Shown: piece by piece, positions 42,845-55,184 of the stretch
How positions within the stretch are numbered: the stretch's first letter is position 1
Layout of the letters: every line of letters begins with the position of its first letter
Assembly: GCA_002205965.3 (NCBI GenBank)
Contig: NADL03000215.1
Span: 24,019-88,018 of the forward strand
DNA: 64,000 nt
Source: Kappaphycus alvarezii
Lineage: Eukaryota; Rhodophyta; Florideophyceae; Gigartinales; Solieriaceae
Direction: 5' to 3'
Program-made: the position numbers and the translations under genes
The notes under the pieces: generated by a model
What the model was told of the DNA's origin: nothing
What the model saw: only the letters and a program-made list of their open reading frames with translations
The model's database searches: none

Positions 42845-43774
42845 CAAACGCCGGTCCCGACGAACGGCTCCAGTCTGCTATCTCGTCTGAGCTTCACAGT
42901 TGGACGTTTGATCGGATCTTCCGATCATCCTCTGACCGCGACAGATCTCGCCTCCTATCCGTCCGTGAGTCGTCCGCCTGTTCAGCTTTCTCAACTTGAC
43001 CGCACCCTCACCGCGGAACCTATCTGTCCTCGTAAGCTTAGATAGTCGCTGTATCTCTACGCCTCGGCCGCGCGATTTTCTCTGGTCATGATCGATGTCC
43101 GGTATGTGCTCGCCGTTCCAACGACGTCGCCCCGTTGCTCGATCCCCTGGGCAAACATGCCCTCACCTGTAAGTACAACGATGGGCAGACTCCTCGCCAC
43201 AATGTCTTGCGTAACGCTTTCCATCGTTACTGTTGTCTGGAAAACCATGGATAGACCGGATATATCTTCCAAGAGTAAAACACCCAAACCTTTTCCCTCG
43301 TTACTGTAGGGAGCTTGGAATTTCTGCCTCTCTTGAACATCTGCTTCCTCCCATTCCCCCTTCGTCCTCTCCCTCGTCCGCCCTTCGCATAGATCTTTAT
43401 ATCCCTGCTGCATATGGCCTCGACCCGAAGGATATCGCTTTGGATGTCACAGTGGCCCATCCACAGGTCACTTCGCGCGTTTCCCAGTGTGCCCTATCTG
43501 GCTGCGCAGCTGCCTCAATTGCTGAACGTGCGAAACACACGCACTACAGTCTAGTCTGCCACACGAACGATATACGGCTTCTTCCTGTTGGTATTGATGT
43601 GTTCGGTGCCCTTGGGCCGACGGGGCGACTTTCTTCCGGTGCCTTTCTACGTTCGCTGCTGCCCGTCGAGGCACCACTCCCCAATGGGAGCTGCACCTCC
43701 TAATCACGCGCTTTGTGTTCTGCTTGCATGGGTTGCAAGCTCGTCAAGTTCTTACCAGATGCATTTCCGATTAG
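42845..43774 (+). pseudogene. RT C-terminal domain I (unit 6)
   Basis: It has the same structure as unit 3; additional one-base losses near 42856, 43250 and 43615 break the frame. Confidence 0.63.
43234..43297 (+). mobile_element. Miniature 5'-truncated element (unit 6)
   Basis: This is the same insertion, one G shorter, between TCGTTACTGT repeats. Confidence 0.7.
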
Positions 43775-43930
43775 TTTCTCTCTCATCCCCTATGGATGTT
43801 AATTTCTCTGTAATCCCCCTCAGCATGTTCTCCCACATGCTCTTTCACAACCCGTAAAGATTACACACACTCTTAAAATAACCCAAAAATTTCCCCCGTA
43901 CAGTACTGCGCCGCCCCCCACTTCCGCACT

Positions 43931-44500
43931 GTCCCCACCCTGGATTCCTACGGACACCATGCCTCTGTCTGTTCCTGCGCCGACGGCTCCATTCGGCGCC
44001 ACAATTGTGTTCGCGACCGCCCCATTTCCGAGGTATCACGCTTATCAATTGGGATTCGCCCTGTCCGGGAATGGACCTTCCCGCAAGACTTGCCCCGACC
44101 CTTCCCGCCGCCGCCTCGACATCTACATCGATGATGTCCAGTTCTCTCCCGTCCCCCAGGGCTACGACGTCACTGTCATCAGCCCCACTCCGCTCCATAC
44201 GCCCAACAGCGGATTCACACGCCCCTCGCTACCCTTACTGCATCTCAGCGCGCGAAATCACTCCGCTATGGCCACCTCTGAGCCGAACTACGTATCGACT
44301 TCCACCCGATGGCTTTCGATGTATACGGGTCTGCCGGTCCCGGTGCCGAACGAGGTCTGTCCAGAATTGCTGAGTACATCGCTCTACGGAAAGGCAGTAG
44401 CCCTGCCTTCGAGCGCGATCGCTTGTTCACGATTATCAGCTCGCTCATACAACAACGAACTTCTGTCGCGATCAACCGACGACAACTCAACCGCTCCTAG
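43931..44500 (+). pseudogene. RT C-terminal domain II (unit 6)
   Basis: It keeps the base lost in units 2-5 (TCAATTGGGATT near 44045), has lost six bases near 44102, and carries the common internal TGA. Confidence 0.63.
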
Positions 44501-44667
44501 CTCGGATAGATTTTTTCTCTTTTGAGGGCCGCTAGCCCCTCCTTTTCTGCTTGGTAAAGTCTTCTTCTTCTTCTAAAGTCTCGCAGTAGACGCACCCCCC
44601 ATATCTCATAATGGGGGGAATGATGGCGTAGTTTACTTCGTCGTCTGACACTTTTAGCGAGGGGAAT

Positions 44668-44780
44668 CCGGTGTTTTACTCTTGGAAGATATATCCGGTC
44701 TATCCCATGGTTTTCCAGACAACCGCAATCAACTCAAAAAGGGTATACCGACACAGTAATGGGGAAGGAACTACGCTCCC
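44668..44780 (-). mobile_element. Miniature element, longer copy (unit 6)
   Basis: This is the counterpart of 23528-23640. Confidence 0.6.
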
Positions 44781-45316
44781 TAAAATGCTACCTTCAGGCC
44801 AGCCATCAAGCAGGCCGCATTGGACATGACGGCTTTCAAATGTAAACCACCCAAAAATTTCTCCCTCTCCGAGCGAGAAGGGGGAGTCCACAAGCAAAAC
44901 AGCCGCATTGGAGGTTCCTGCCAACGCAGAGACCCAGTTTAAGAGAATACCTTACACATTATAAATCATGCTTAGGTATGCCCCTTTGGGCGCCACTGCC
45001 TCTAAATTAATAAAGCGTCAACGCTTTCCCTCCCCTTAGAAACCTAGCGCTGTCGCCAGTCGCGCAATGGAACGGGTTCCGATACTAAACTGGATTATTT
45101 AGTTGAGAAGTATTGGATGGATTCATTACTACCAGGCCTTGCCGGTGAGATTGAAGGCCATGAATGTGGGAAATGCGTTTGTAAGAAGATGGAATTGGCT
45201 GAAGCCAAGCGAATCATGGACTAGAAAAAGTTCTCCGGGTACTTAAGCGTGTGAAATGAAGCGAAGCAACCTGGCGTATATCATTCAAAAGTACAGAAGA
45301 GGAAAAGAGAGACTAC

Positions 45317-46033
45317 TGATGTGCACAAATTCGCACACGAAAAATCTAGATGAGGACCATAATTGTATACAGTATTGGAACTGGGAAGATATTTTTACAG
45401 TTTTGAATTTGCAAGATATTTTTAATTTGGGTGAGTGTGGCAAATTAATCGGTTGATTTTTTATTTAGGACACGCTGTCATAGTGGATGTCAGTACAGTT
45501 CTAGGTTGTGGGTGATATCACGAGTGACTCTGAAAGGTCTATATAATGGCCACATCAATTCCCACCCCTGGCCGATGGGTGGCTGGCATGGGTATGGCAC
45601 CTAGATATTACCTTGAGGAAATATCTTCTAATGGTCTCTCTGGTTCACACGATTCCCGTGAATGCATTTTATGGTTATTAGTCTGTTTGTTTGAAGACTT
45701 TTAGGATAGCCAAAAGTCTATATAAGCCGAGTAAACTGCTTCCTCTAGTGGAGGTCAAGCAAGTTGGCAGACAACTTCAAGCCCAGTCCCAAATAGTTAG
45801 GAAGTTGAGAGTCAACTTCAGACCCAAGAAGCATTTATTTTACCCTAGTCACTAAGCATAGGTGGTAGACCATGCCCCTTCCATACTTGCTTGTAGCCCA
45901 TTCAACTGTCTTCCCTATCCACTCCTTTTCGTTCGTTCAACTATACCACGGTAGCACTTCTGTCGCTTGCAACACCTCCTTCTTGGGGAAATTGGTTCTG
46001 AGGATCTCTTCCCCTGCTGATTTATCCCTAACA
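45317..46033 (+). repeat. 5' LTR of element D (717 bp)
   Basis: U3 is of the short type without ORF and contains TATATAATG near 45539 and TATATAAG near 45718. The R-U5 part resembles that of A, B and C (CATTTATTTTACCCTAGTC) rather than that of its partner LTR. Confidence 0.88.
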
Positions 46034-46035
46034 TT

Positions 46036-46053
46036 TGGTACTCTTGTGGAGGG
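46036..46053 (+). other. Primer-binding site of element D
   Basis: It reads TGGTACTCTTGTGGAGGG, as in the other elements. Confidence 0.65.
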
Positions 46054-46133
46054 GGTTGCATCCGAGGTAATCGAGTTGTGAAGTATTAGGTCCACTTGCA
46101 GTTTGATATTTTTTTTAGAATTTTTTTGAAGCA

Positions 46134-49100
46134 ATGGATCTTAATGCTGCTCGTATATCGTTCACAGGGAGCAAGAATGAAGACGTTGAAGAGTTTCTTT
46201 ACACATATGTGAATGTTTTAATTCGAGAAAAGAGCGATGAAGAGAAGGCCGCAAGTATCTTCGCCTATCTTTCTGGTGACGCAAAAGGCAAATACAAAGC
46301 TAAGTTTATTGACGGGTGGTCCCTTAATGGGAGTGGGCGCAACTTCGGTGAGGTATGTAAGTGGCTTGTGAGAGAATATGCTAAGGAGGTGGAACCAGAT
46401 GAGATGATTCGTACCGCCATAGAGGCCCGGCTCAACTTCGACGATTTATTAAGCTCATTGGTATACTTGTGTGATCTCTATGAAAAGGCCGGGTTCAACG
46501 CCCAAGCCAAGTACGGAATGCTGCGTAAGGCGGCGATGGGAGATTAGCGGCTCTCCGATTTCCTCCTCATCAAGGGCCCTCACACTTTTAATGAACTGAA
46601 GGGTACCATAGTAGAATTTGTCAAAAATTCGGAGACGTTTCAGTCACTAAGTGAAATACCGAGGGAAACCCGTACATCTATGCCGATCGTACATCCTGAA
46701 AAGAATTATCAAAGGCCGGCTACTATCGCAGCAGCATTGGAATCAGTCAGGGGCGATGTCAAAAACTTGGAAGAAAGGTTGGAAACCCGATTCGATAATC
46801 GACTTGACATGATAACCTCGCAGTTGGAAAGCCTTACTCTTACCATTAAGAAGAACCAGTCTGGGGTCCCTAAGGCCGCAGAAGTCTGTTCTTACTGTCA
46901 CAAGCCTGGACACTTTGCAAATAGGTGTCCTGATAATCCACATAGAAACACTCGTTGTGGAAAGTGCGGTCGATATGGGCATCATGAAAGTAACTGCTGG
47001 TCTAAAGACAACAGAAAAGCAAATTTATCGGATGCAAGGAGCGAGTCAGGACCAGAGATGAAAATCTTACAAAACAGAAAGGATCACAAGTTGACGGATG
47101 CTGGTAACGTATCCATCGCTGAAGAAATCAGTCAAGTCAATGTGACGAAAAGGGATGGGGAAGGGAACATTTTATCGAAAAAACCTAGGCTAGATTATGG
47201 AATGCTGGAGCATATCCCAGCACCTGTACCTCCTCGAACCAAGAGGACTGATCAAGTTGTTCCAGGAGTGGGAAACACTTCGGCCAAGAAGACGAAAAAG
47301 AGTAAGAAATTTAAGAATATCCCAAAGGACGTACTAGAATATGTGAAGAAGTACAATCTGGTAGCTGAGCTTGCATCGGCCCCAACTGAAAACGTTTGGT
47401 CAACTTTTGAGGGGCGACGCAGAGGATGCCAGAAAAGAACTCAAGAAAATTATCAGGTCTAGTAAGTCCGCTAAGGGTAAGAAACTGTTTCTTCAATCGG
47501 CTTCGACAGCACCAAGACGTTTAAGCTGGTACCAGTCAAAGTACTAGGAATGAAAACCCAAGCTCTTTTCGATTCGGGCGCTGTTCCAAACCTTGTTTCA
47601 GAAACTTTGGTGACAGATTTAGGTCTTGAAATCATTCCAACTACTCGAAAGAATAACTGTGGCGGATGGAACCGTCTCAAAATGCATGGCACTGTTGACA
47701 AGGTTTCCGTGTTCTTTGGGGACCCTAAAGTTGATGTAGACTTTCTTGTCATGCCAGATCTCCCTTTCGATGCAATCATTGGCTGCCCTACCATGGAAAG
47801 ACTAGGGACCTGCATTAACTTGGGCAACCAAATCGTTTCAGTTAATGTTGACGGCAGAAACGTGAAGATGCCCTGGATTTCGACAAAAAGCACACATCCG
47901 GAAGATCTAAGAGAGACCGACAGTGAAGATTTCACTTCTAGCTATGACAGCGAAGATTCCGAACCAACTAACACTTTCGGAAGTGAGAAAGGGTACGCTC
48001 GGGGGACAATGAACATGACATGGGACGATTATGATTCTGGGTTTGAAACAGATGAAGAATGGAATTCTAGGGTAGGTTTGACACCTGAATGTGTTTCTTT
48101 TTGCGATAATATCGAATCAAAGGACGGAATTCGGGCATGAAAGAAGATTACAATTGCACGGAAAACAAGAATATATCGAATTCCATATCTGAAGATGTGA
48201 GCACGCCGGAAGAGGTCCTTCAAAATTTGGAGGGTGAGGATCAAAAAAGGACCAGCGCCAAATTGGAGAAATTCAGAAAAAGTACAGCACCTTCCAGCCC
48301 CCGCCTCAATGATAATATCCGACATGTTAACATCTTCCGAAGTAATTGCATGGAGTGTATCAGATTTAAGACAAGCAAGTGTACCGGTCACTCACTCATT
48401 TGAACTTACCGATACTCAACCAATTTACCACAGGCCTAGACGTCAACCGCCAAAATATGACCAATTTATCTCCGAAAATGTTACAAGTATGCTGGAAAAT
48501 GATATTATTCGGCCAGTTTCATCCCATGGTCATTTCCAGTTGTGGTAGCACCAAAGAAGGATGGAAAACTTCGCTTTTGCGTCGATTACCGACAACTGAA
48601 CCAGAGAATGATACCGATCGATTTCCGATCCCAAATATGGAGGAAATCCTCGAGGACTTGAAGGACGGGAGATACTTCACCTCAATTGATCTTTACACTG
48701 GTTATTGGCAGATTCCATTGGATGAAAAATGCAAGGAAAAAACAACTTTTACCAGCAATGCCGGTACATTCAGGTTCGAAGTGATGCCTTTTGGTCTCAT
48801 GAATGCCCAGCTACATTCCAAAGAATGATGAGCGAGGTTTTGAAAGGACTTGCATTTGCAAGAGTTTATATCGATGATGTGGTAATATTCTCAAAAACCT
48901 TGGATCAGCACATATCGCATGTCAGACTGTGGTGGAGAAAAATAGCTGCGTACAGCCTGAAAATTAAGTTAAGCAAATGCTTCTCTGCGAAAACGTCTAT
49001 CCAATTACTCGGTCATATCGTCGATCAAGAGGGAATTAAAGTGGATCCAGAGAAAACGAAAAAAATCAAGTTGGCACCAAGGCCCGCTTCAAAGACGGAG

Positions 49101-52042
49101 GTTCGAAGCTTCTTAGGACTGGCCTCATATTACAGGAGATTTATCAAAGATTTCGCCAAGACTGCAGCACCGTTACATGCCAGCACAACAAAGAACGGAA
49201 AATTTTTATGGAACAAGGAAATGCAAACCGCATTTGAAGAGCTTAAAGATAAGCTATGTGTCCCCCCAGTTCTCATGTACCCAGATTTCAAGAGACCATT
49301 CGTTGTGGAAACAGATGCCTCAGAACGGTCTTTGGGTGCCGTTTTGTCCCAAAAAGATGAGAACGGAAGACTACACCCTGTTCAATTCGCAAGTCGAACT
49401 CTGAATGATGCGGAAAAGAGATACTTAGTCTGCGAGAAAGAAGCGCTAGCTGTCGTCTTCGCGCTGAAAAAAGTTTCGCGTATACCTTTTATCACTCGAG
49501 AAATTTGTCTTGATAACTGATCACCAGGCACTTAAGACAGCATTCCAAAAGAAGGATGTACATCACCGCTTGGCCCGATGGCTCGACATTTTCGCAGAAT
49601 ATCGGTTTGAAATTGGGTATAGACCCGGACGCAATAATCAGCCTGCCGATTACCTATCCCGCTTGAGGGACGCACTGATTCCAAATGAAAAAGCTTCGGA
49701 GGACATCGTTGGAGTTGCCGAAGTTCAAGTGCCGATCGATAACGAGTACGAAGCTTATATTCACGGACTTATTAAATTCCTTGATGGACTAGAAATGAGA
49801 AAGGTTGATCTCGAACACAGAAATTGGGTACGCAGGAACCAAAAGGCCTTTACATTGTGGAATGGGAAACTCTTCCGACACACAAAAGCCGGTCCTCGAC
49901 TAGTGGCCCCTTTGAAAGAAAGAATCAAGATCTTGAGGACTTTCCATGATGAGCTAGGGCATTGGATCTCGAAACAACCAAAAATTCATTACGGAGAGAT
50001 TGTGGTGGCCCAGTATCCATAAGGACGTCTATAACTTCGTGAAAAGCTGCGACAACTGTCAAAAATTCACGCCAATACGGAAGTATAAGACAACTCTAAG
50101 TTTCCAGTTTCCGGTCTCTTTGAAACCTTCTCAATTGACTTTGCGGGCCCGTTCAAGGAAACTTCTTCCGGAAACAAATATCTCCTTATAGGGGTGGAAC
50201 ATCTTACTGGATGGCCAATAGCAGTTGCAGTTGAGGAGGCCAATGCTGAGGTGGTCCTGGGATTCATCGAAAAAGAAATAATTGAACCGTTTGGTCTTCC
50301 AAAAAGGATCATCTCAGATAACGCCCTTTGTTTTACTGCAACTTCACTGCTTCGTTTCTTGGAAGAAAAGGGATTCAGCTGAAGACAGTTCTCGCATACG
50401 CTCCTATGTCAAACGGTAAAGCGGAGAGGATGGTTGGAACCATCAAACGAGCAATATCGAAAACTATGTCGGAGAATGAAATCCAGTGGGAAGATGCCTT
50501 ACCAAAAGTGTTATACGGCTATCGTCGAAGAAGAGGAAGAAGTGGACGGTCACCGTTTGAGCTAATGTACGGAAGAGCTCCTAGAATGTTACAGAGAGAT
50601 ATGGAAACAAATATTATCGACGAAGAGAGTAGAGAGGTCGAACTACTGGCCACCGAAAGCTGGAGATCACACCGCGCGCTAACACAGACAAGAAATAAGG
50701 ATGAAGAGCCTCCAGTCCAAACTTTCTCAGTCGGCTCTAAAGTACTTGTAGCACACGGGAAAGCAATGCAGCAGGCTGTGAAGTGGCCGGCCTTCCAAAC
50801 AAAGTACTCGAATCCTTGCGTCGTCACGGAGGAAAGACACCCGCACTATAAGCTGTTCAAGCTCAGGGAAGAGATCAAGGAGGGCCATCCATGCACGTCG
50901 TCTCCCTTACCATCCAGAGGCCTGAAGAATTCCTTCTCACACAGGACTATGCGCAACCACGGGGCATACTCATCTTTAACTATAGAATGATTCCTATGGG
51001 AGGAAAAAGGGCCTGGGAATGGATCATCTCGATTACGCGTGACTACTACGAACTCCACGTAATCGTCCATTTCTACATTAATATATGCCTATGTTTTCGT
51101 ACGTTGAACGGACCATTGCTACCTGAAGAAGATTTCCGACTATTAATCAGAGTTCCTATTCTCATTCCAAAACGGAAGGTTCACGGAAGCAGGTCCAGAG
51201 TTTGTGGAAGTCATATATCATTACTCTATAGGAAGGTATGGAATGGTAGCTATCGGAGACTTGTCGCAAACATATCTGAACATTATCCGTCCAGTTTACG
51301 TATTTCTCAAGAACAACCAAGATGTGCGACTGAGAGGTTACAGCTTGCCCCCTGATATGGAATATCGACTGGTCCCATATCCTCTATGGGAACCTTACGT
51401 TGCTCCGCTCAGAAACACAACCTCAGGAAGACCAAGATCCTCCCGAGCCGTGATGATGATACGGCTGGACCATCAAGTGATCGGGCGGATCATCGAAGAG
51501 GGCAAGGCGTCGGGAGCAGCGAGGAAGATCGCCAAGAAGATCGCCTCAAACACCGCCTAGTCTCCCAGGGGAAACTATGCATCCTTAATTATTGGACGGC
51601 TACCAATTAGACGTTGGCTTCGCGAAATGACAGAGGACCCTCGAGAAGCAGAAGTAATTTCCTTTTTTGCCATTAGTATTTGCATGTGCTTCCAGACCAT
51701 TCACGGGGCGCACCTTACTCGTGAGGACTCAGTCCTTATGTTGCGAGTTTTTTTCTCCTTCAGATACCCGTTTCTGGACCCGTTGCCAGAAAAGTTTGCA
51801 TACTACGTTTACTACCTCACATTTGGAAGGTTTGGAGAAGTGAAACGGGAGGAGCTCATTAGAGAACACTATGAAACCATACACCGAATCTACGAAACTC
51901 TTGACCAAGGAGATGAGCCGGTCATCGCACGGTACACACTCTCTCATCATATTGGAAATGAGCTACTACCATATCCTTTAGTGAACCCTATACTCTCCCT
52001 GATGAATGGATAGAACTCCCACAAGAACAACAAGAGCAGTGA
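46134..52042 (+). pseudogene. gag-pol polyprotein of element D, multiple frameshifts
   Basis: The order is the same as in element C, from MDLNAARISF to the final EQQEQ. Open pieces include 46134-46547 (Gag), 46680-47462 (zinc knuckles to before protease), 47550-48140 (protease), 48729-49520 (RT thumb to RNase H) and 50328-50990 (integrase core and tail). The first 400 bases of gag carry many more substitutions against B and C than the rest does, so the element may be a mosaic. Small indels interrupt the frame at more than ten places. YIDD and the integrase D, D, E residues are still present. Confidence 0.88.
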
Positions 52043-52075
52043 CGAGCCGGGACGTTCGTCTTGAGCGGGAGGGCG

Positions 52076-52794
52076 TGATGTGCGCAAATTCGCACACGAA
52101 AAAATTTAGATGAGGACCATAATTGTATACAGTATTGGAACTGGGAAGATATTTTTACAGTTTTTGAATTTGCAAGATATTTTTAATTTGGGTGAGTGTG
52201 GCAAATTCATCGGTTGATTTTTTATTTTAGGACACGCTGTCATAGTGGATGTCAGTACAGTTCTAGGTTGTGGGTGATACTACGAGTGACTCTGAAAGGT
52301 CTATATAATGGCCACATCAATTCCCACCCCTGGCCGATGGGTGGCTGGCATGGGTATGGCACCTAGATATTTACCTTGAGGAAATATCTTCTAATGGTCT
52401 CTCTGGTTCACACGATTCCCGTGAATGCGTTTTATGGTATTTAGTATGTTTGATTGAGACTTTAGGATTAGCCGAAAAGTCTATATAAGCTGAGTAAAGT
52501 GCTTCCTCCTTGAGAGGTCAAGCAAGTTGGCAGACAACTTCAGGTCAAGCTCCGAGTAGTAGGAAGTTGAGAGTCAACTTCAACCCAAGAAAACTTTTTC
52601 CTAAGCAAGTCGCAGAGAATCAGTGGTAGACGCTGCCCCTTTTATACTTGCTTGTAGCCCTCTCAACTCTCTCCCATATACACTGCTTTTTATTTGTTCA
52701 ACTATACCACGGTAGCACTTTTGTCGCTCGCAACACCTCCGTCTTGGGGTAGTTGGTTCTAAGTATCTCTTCTCCCGACGATTTACCCCTATCA
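52076..52794 (+). repeat. 3' LTR of element D (719 bp)
   Basis: Its U3 matches the 5' LTR, but its R-U5 (AACTTTTTCCTAAGCAAGTCGC, CTGCTTTTTATTTGTTCAAC) matches the partial LTR at 63621-64000 instead. TATATAAG is at 52482-52489. Confidence 0.88.
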
Positions 52795-53031
52795 AAATCC
52801 ATGTGTTTGCCCTGGAAAAAGGGGAAAGGGTTGGGTGTTTTTACTCTTGGAAGATTATTCGATCTACTGTATCCCAAACTGTTCCATAAACCACAATCGA
52901 CTCATAAAGGTGTACCGACAGAGTAAAGGGGAGGAACTACGCCCCTAAAAGGCCAGAGAAAATTCATCGCAGCCTGCTTGTCGCAATTGGTGGTGGTTGC
53001 AAGTGCATAGGCAGGTCACTGCATATCTGCT
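52795..53031. other. Flank with a long miniature-element copy
   Basis: 52816-52948 (minus strand) is a diverged copy of the miniature family that matches 23528-23640 over its whole length, including GGGTGTTTTTACTCTTGGAAGAT and GAGGAACTACG. The rest shows nothing recognisable. Confidence 0.5.
52816..52948 (-). mobile_element. Miniature element, longest diverged copy
   Basis: It extends further 5' than the unit copies can be followed with confidence and keeps the family 3' end (AAACACCCAACCCTTTCCCC on the minus strand). No clear target duplication was found. Confidence 0.55.
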
Positions 53032-53903
53032 GTGCCGTCCCGGCTCAGCTCCACACCTCCCCGAAATCATGACCCTCACACACCTCCATCTTTATATCTT
53101 TCCTCAACGTCACAAAGTACATCATTCGCAGCACACAGTGCCCTAATCCGTTACGTTGACTGTTTTGGATTGACAAAAACAAGTCCCGAGCCCTCTGGGT
53201 CGGCTGGGGTCTTCACCACAGGGCAACGTAATGGGGCCCGAGCGTATAGAGGAGCACGGACTGCGAATGATGGGCGCAGTGCTTGCTATAGCATGTGGGC
53301 CCGCAGCACGAACCTTGTTACCGCTCCGTTTGCCCTGGAACGCAGCTGCAACTACCTTTCTAGTATGGTGAAGTGGGGCATGAATTTACAGCAGGACTTC
53401 AAGGGGCTGAGAACCTGAAGAGCCCTATAGGAGGGGGGGTATCTTTTAATGTGTTCAAAAACCTGAACCCACAGGTAGTGGTTACGCCCTATGGGAGGGC
53501 ATTGTGTAATATCGCAGACCCCATTGTTCCTCCTCACCTGCTAGAGGGGCACTCAAAGCTATACACTCGTGTCGGTTTGTGACGCTTCTCAGTCGCCAAC
53601 GCGAGCGATAGAGGTTAGTTTCAATACTACAGTATGACAATGAGCAATGGAGTGGGCATGGCTGAGCGCGGTTTTTTCGCTTGAAACTTGCCCCTTCCTC
53701 TCGGGGCAGACGTCAGTGCCATGAAACAGTAAGGCACCAAAAATTACCCCCTTCTGTCCTTTTCTGGCGATCTAATTCTCTGGTTTTCCTCCGATCCGAT
53801 ATAACTCGAGGCCCTTCATGGGGACATTTGTTTTAGGTATTTGAAGAGCAGCTCACCGAAAGTACTATCCCAGTGATGGATTCCTGTTTCGTCATTTCTC
53901 CAT
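53032..53903. other. Non-repetitive DNA, no confident gene
   Basis: Two moderate plus-strand frames (53032-53418 and 53373-53582) overlap in different phases, with locally GC-richer sequence. They might be pieces of one decayed gene, but I recognise no motif. 53731-53758 has a CACCAAAAATTACCCCC stretch like the 3' end of the miniature family. Confidence 0.3.
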
Positions 53904-53946
53904 AAAATATATCTTCCAACAGTAAAGACACCCAAAACTTTCCCCT
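53904..53946 (+). mobile_element. Miniature element, about 43-bp copy
   Basis: AAATATATCTTCCAACAGTA followed by AGACACCCAAAACTTTCCCC matches the family 3' end. A clear duplication is not visible; GTTTCGTCAT before and GTTTCATTAC after are a possible decayed pair. Confidence 0.5.
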
Positions 53947-54242
53947 TCTACAAAATACCGTTTCATTACGTGTGATCCAAATCTTCAGGGTACTCGGAAA
54001 GCCATTCGTTTTTCGTCGTTTCATCAATGGTGAGAAAACACATCAAAACGTCGCTAAATGCAATAACTGTGGAGCACAGAATAATGTCGTGCGGGTGTAA
54101 GGGATAAATCTTTTGCAAAGCTATCACTAGTTGCTATGTCATAGACACAGTGCAGATGTATTCTAGTTTAGTTTGCATCCCACAGCAGGTGTATTATGTG
54201 ATGTAGAGTCCACCAGCAATCGAAATTGCGGATTGTCACGTA

Positions 54243-54310
54243 TGTGTGATACATACATATATAAATATATGTATATATCACACTTACGTATATATATATG
54301 AATATCACAC
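54243..54310. repeat. AT-rich palindromes
   Basis: TGTGATACATACATATATA and its near-complement TATATGTATATATCACA form a 38-base hairpin, followed by a second TATATATATATGAATATCACAC arm. It is able to form a cruciform and has no coding content. Confidence 0.6.
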
Positions 54311-54704
54311 ATCACCCACGATGATCCACTTCGTTTTCTGCCTAAATCCAAGTGAATATTTTTGCCTATTTGAGGGAGCCTTAGTGCTATACTTTGACAA
54401 CTTCCACATTAAGAGATGCTTAACAGCAAAGATCCAACTTTACAGCAAAGATCCAATTCCGCTCTCTATTTTCTACTATGTTTTCCAGCTCTCTGTTTTC
54501 CAGCCCATTGTCCTGATGATCCACCCTTCTCTACAGCTCTTCGGCTGACTGCTCTACAGATCCCCTGTTCTACTGATCGCATTCTCTAGCTTCTTAGTTC
54601 TAGTTTTTTCTACTTTTCTGCCACTGATCGAGAAAACATAGATCGGCTGCTCTCTGTTGTAATTTCATTGTACGGTGATGATAGATATATAAGAGTCGAA
54701 TAGT

Positions 54705-55184
54705 ATGGCACCGAAGCGTGTAAAATCCTTCGCTCGGTTGGAGTATATTGTCAAAGAAATCCTAATCTTCCATTAATCTGCTCAACGATTCTACAAGGAA
54801 GCAGCGATATCAAAATTGTAACCAGAATTGCAAGCAGTATTTGAGGTTCCCCTTTCTAGTTTTGATACCGTTGCTAACGTAGCATACTGCTATATTGCTA
54901 AGCAGATAACTAAGTTGGTCATTTATGCGTATGCACAGATGTTTTCAAAGGAAAACAAAGCAATAATTGATCGATGACTGTATCCTATAGTGAACGACCC
55001 GCATCTGTATGGTAAAGTAGATGAACGCCATCCATGCCTCACAGAAGATTCTCGTTACCATTGGAAGAGTACTCCCAAGCTAATTGCATTGTTTTTTCGT
55101 ATGCGAGTGAGTTTATTCCATGCAGTAACAAATAAACTGGCCACTGCAACGAGATATTTGGCCAAAAATCTGGGATCTACTTAG
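54705..55184 (+). pseudogene. Decayed ORF of 160 codons, unrecognised
   Basis: From ATG (MAPKRVKSFARLEYIVKEIL) one frame runs exactly 160 codons to a TAG, interrupted by only three stops (TAA, TAA, TGA) in AT-rich DNA where more would be expected by chance. The last 65 codons are open (NDPHLYGKVDERHPCLTEDS; ATATRYLAKN). A TATATAAG box lies at 54686-54693, directly upstream. I recognise no family. It could be a relic of a mobile-element or host gene. Confidence 0.35.

Larger units (their letters stand above)
42615..45316 (+). repeat. 4-kb tandem unit 6, truncated by element D
   Basis: It shares diagnostic bases with unit 1 and lacks the last third of the unit, including the SKP1-like ORF. Unit sequence stops at AGAGAGACTAC, where the D-type LTR begins. 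44790-45316 holds no recognisable gene. Confidence 0.93.
45317..52794 (+). mobile_element. Element D: gypsy element with short LTRs, apparently chimeric
   Basis: Both LTRs begin TGATGTGC-CAAATTCGCACACG and are 717 and 719 bases. The internal part is nearly that of B and C. The left flank is unit 6 (GACTAC), while the right flank (AAAATCCATG) is unrelated and shows no 5-bp duplication, so the two ends do not come from one simple insertion. Confidence 0.9.
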
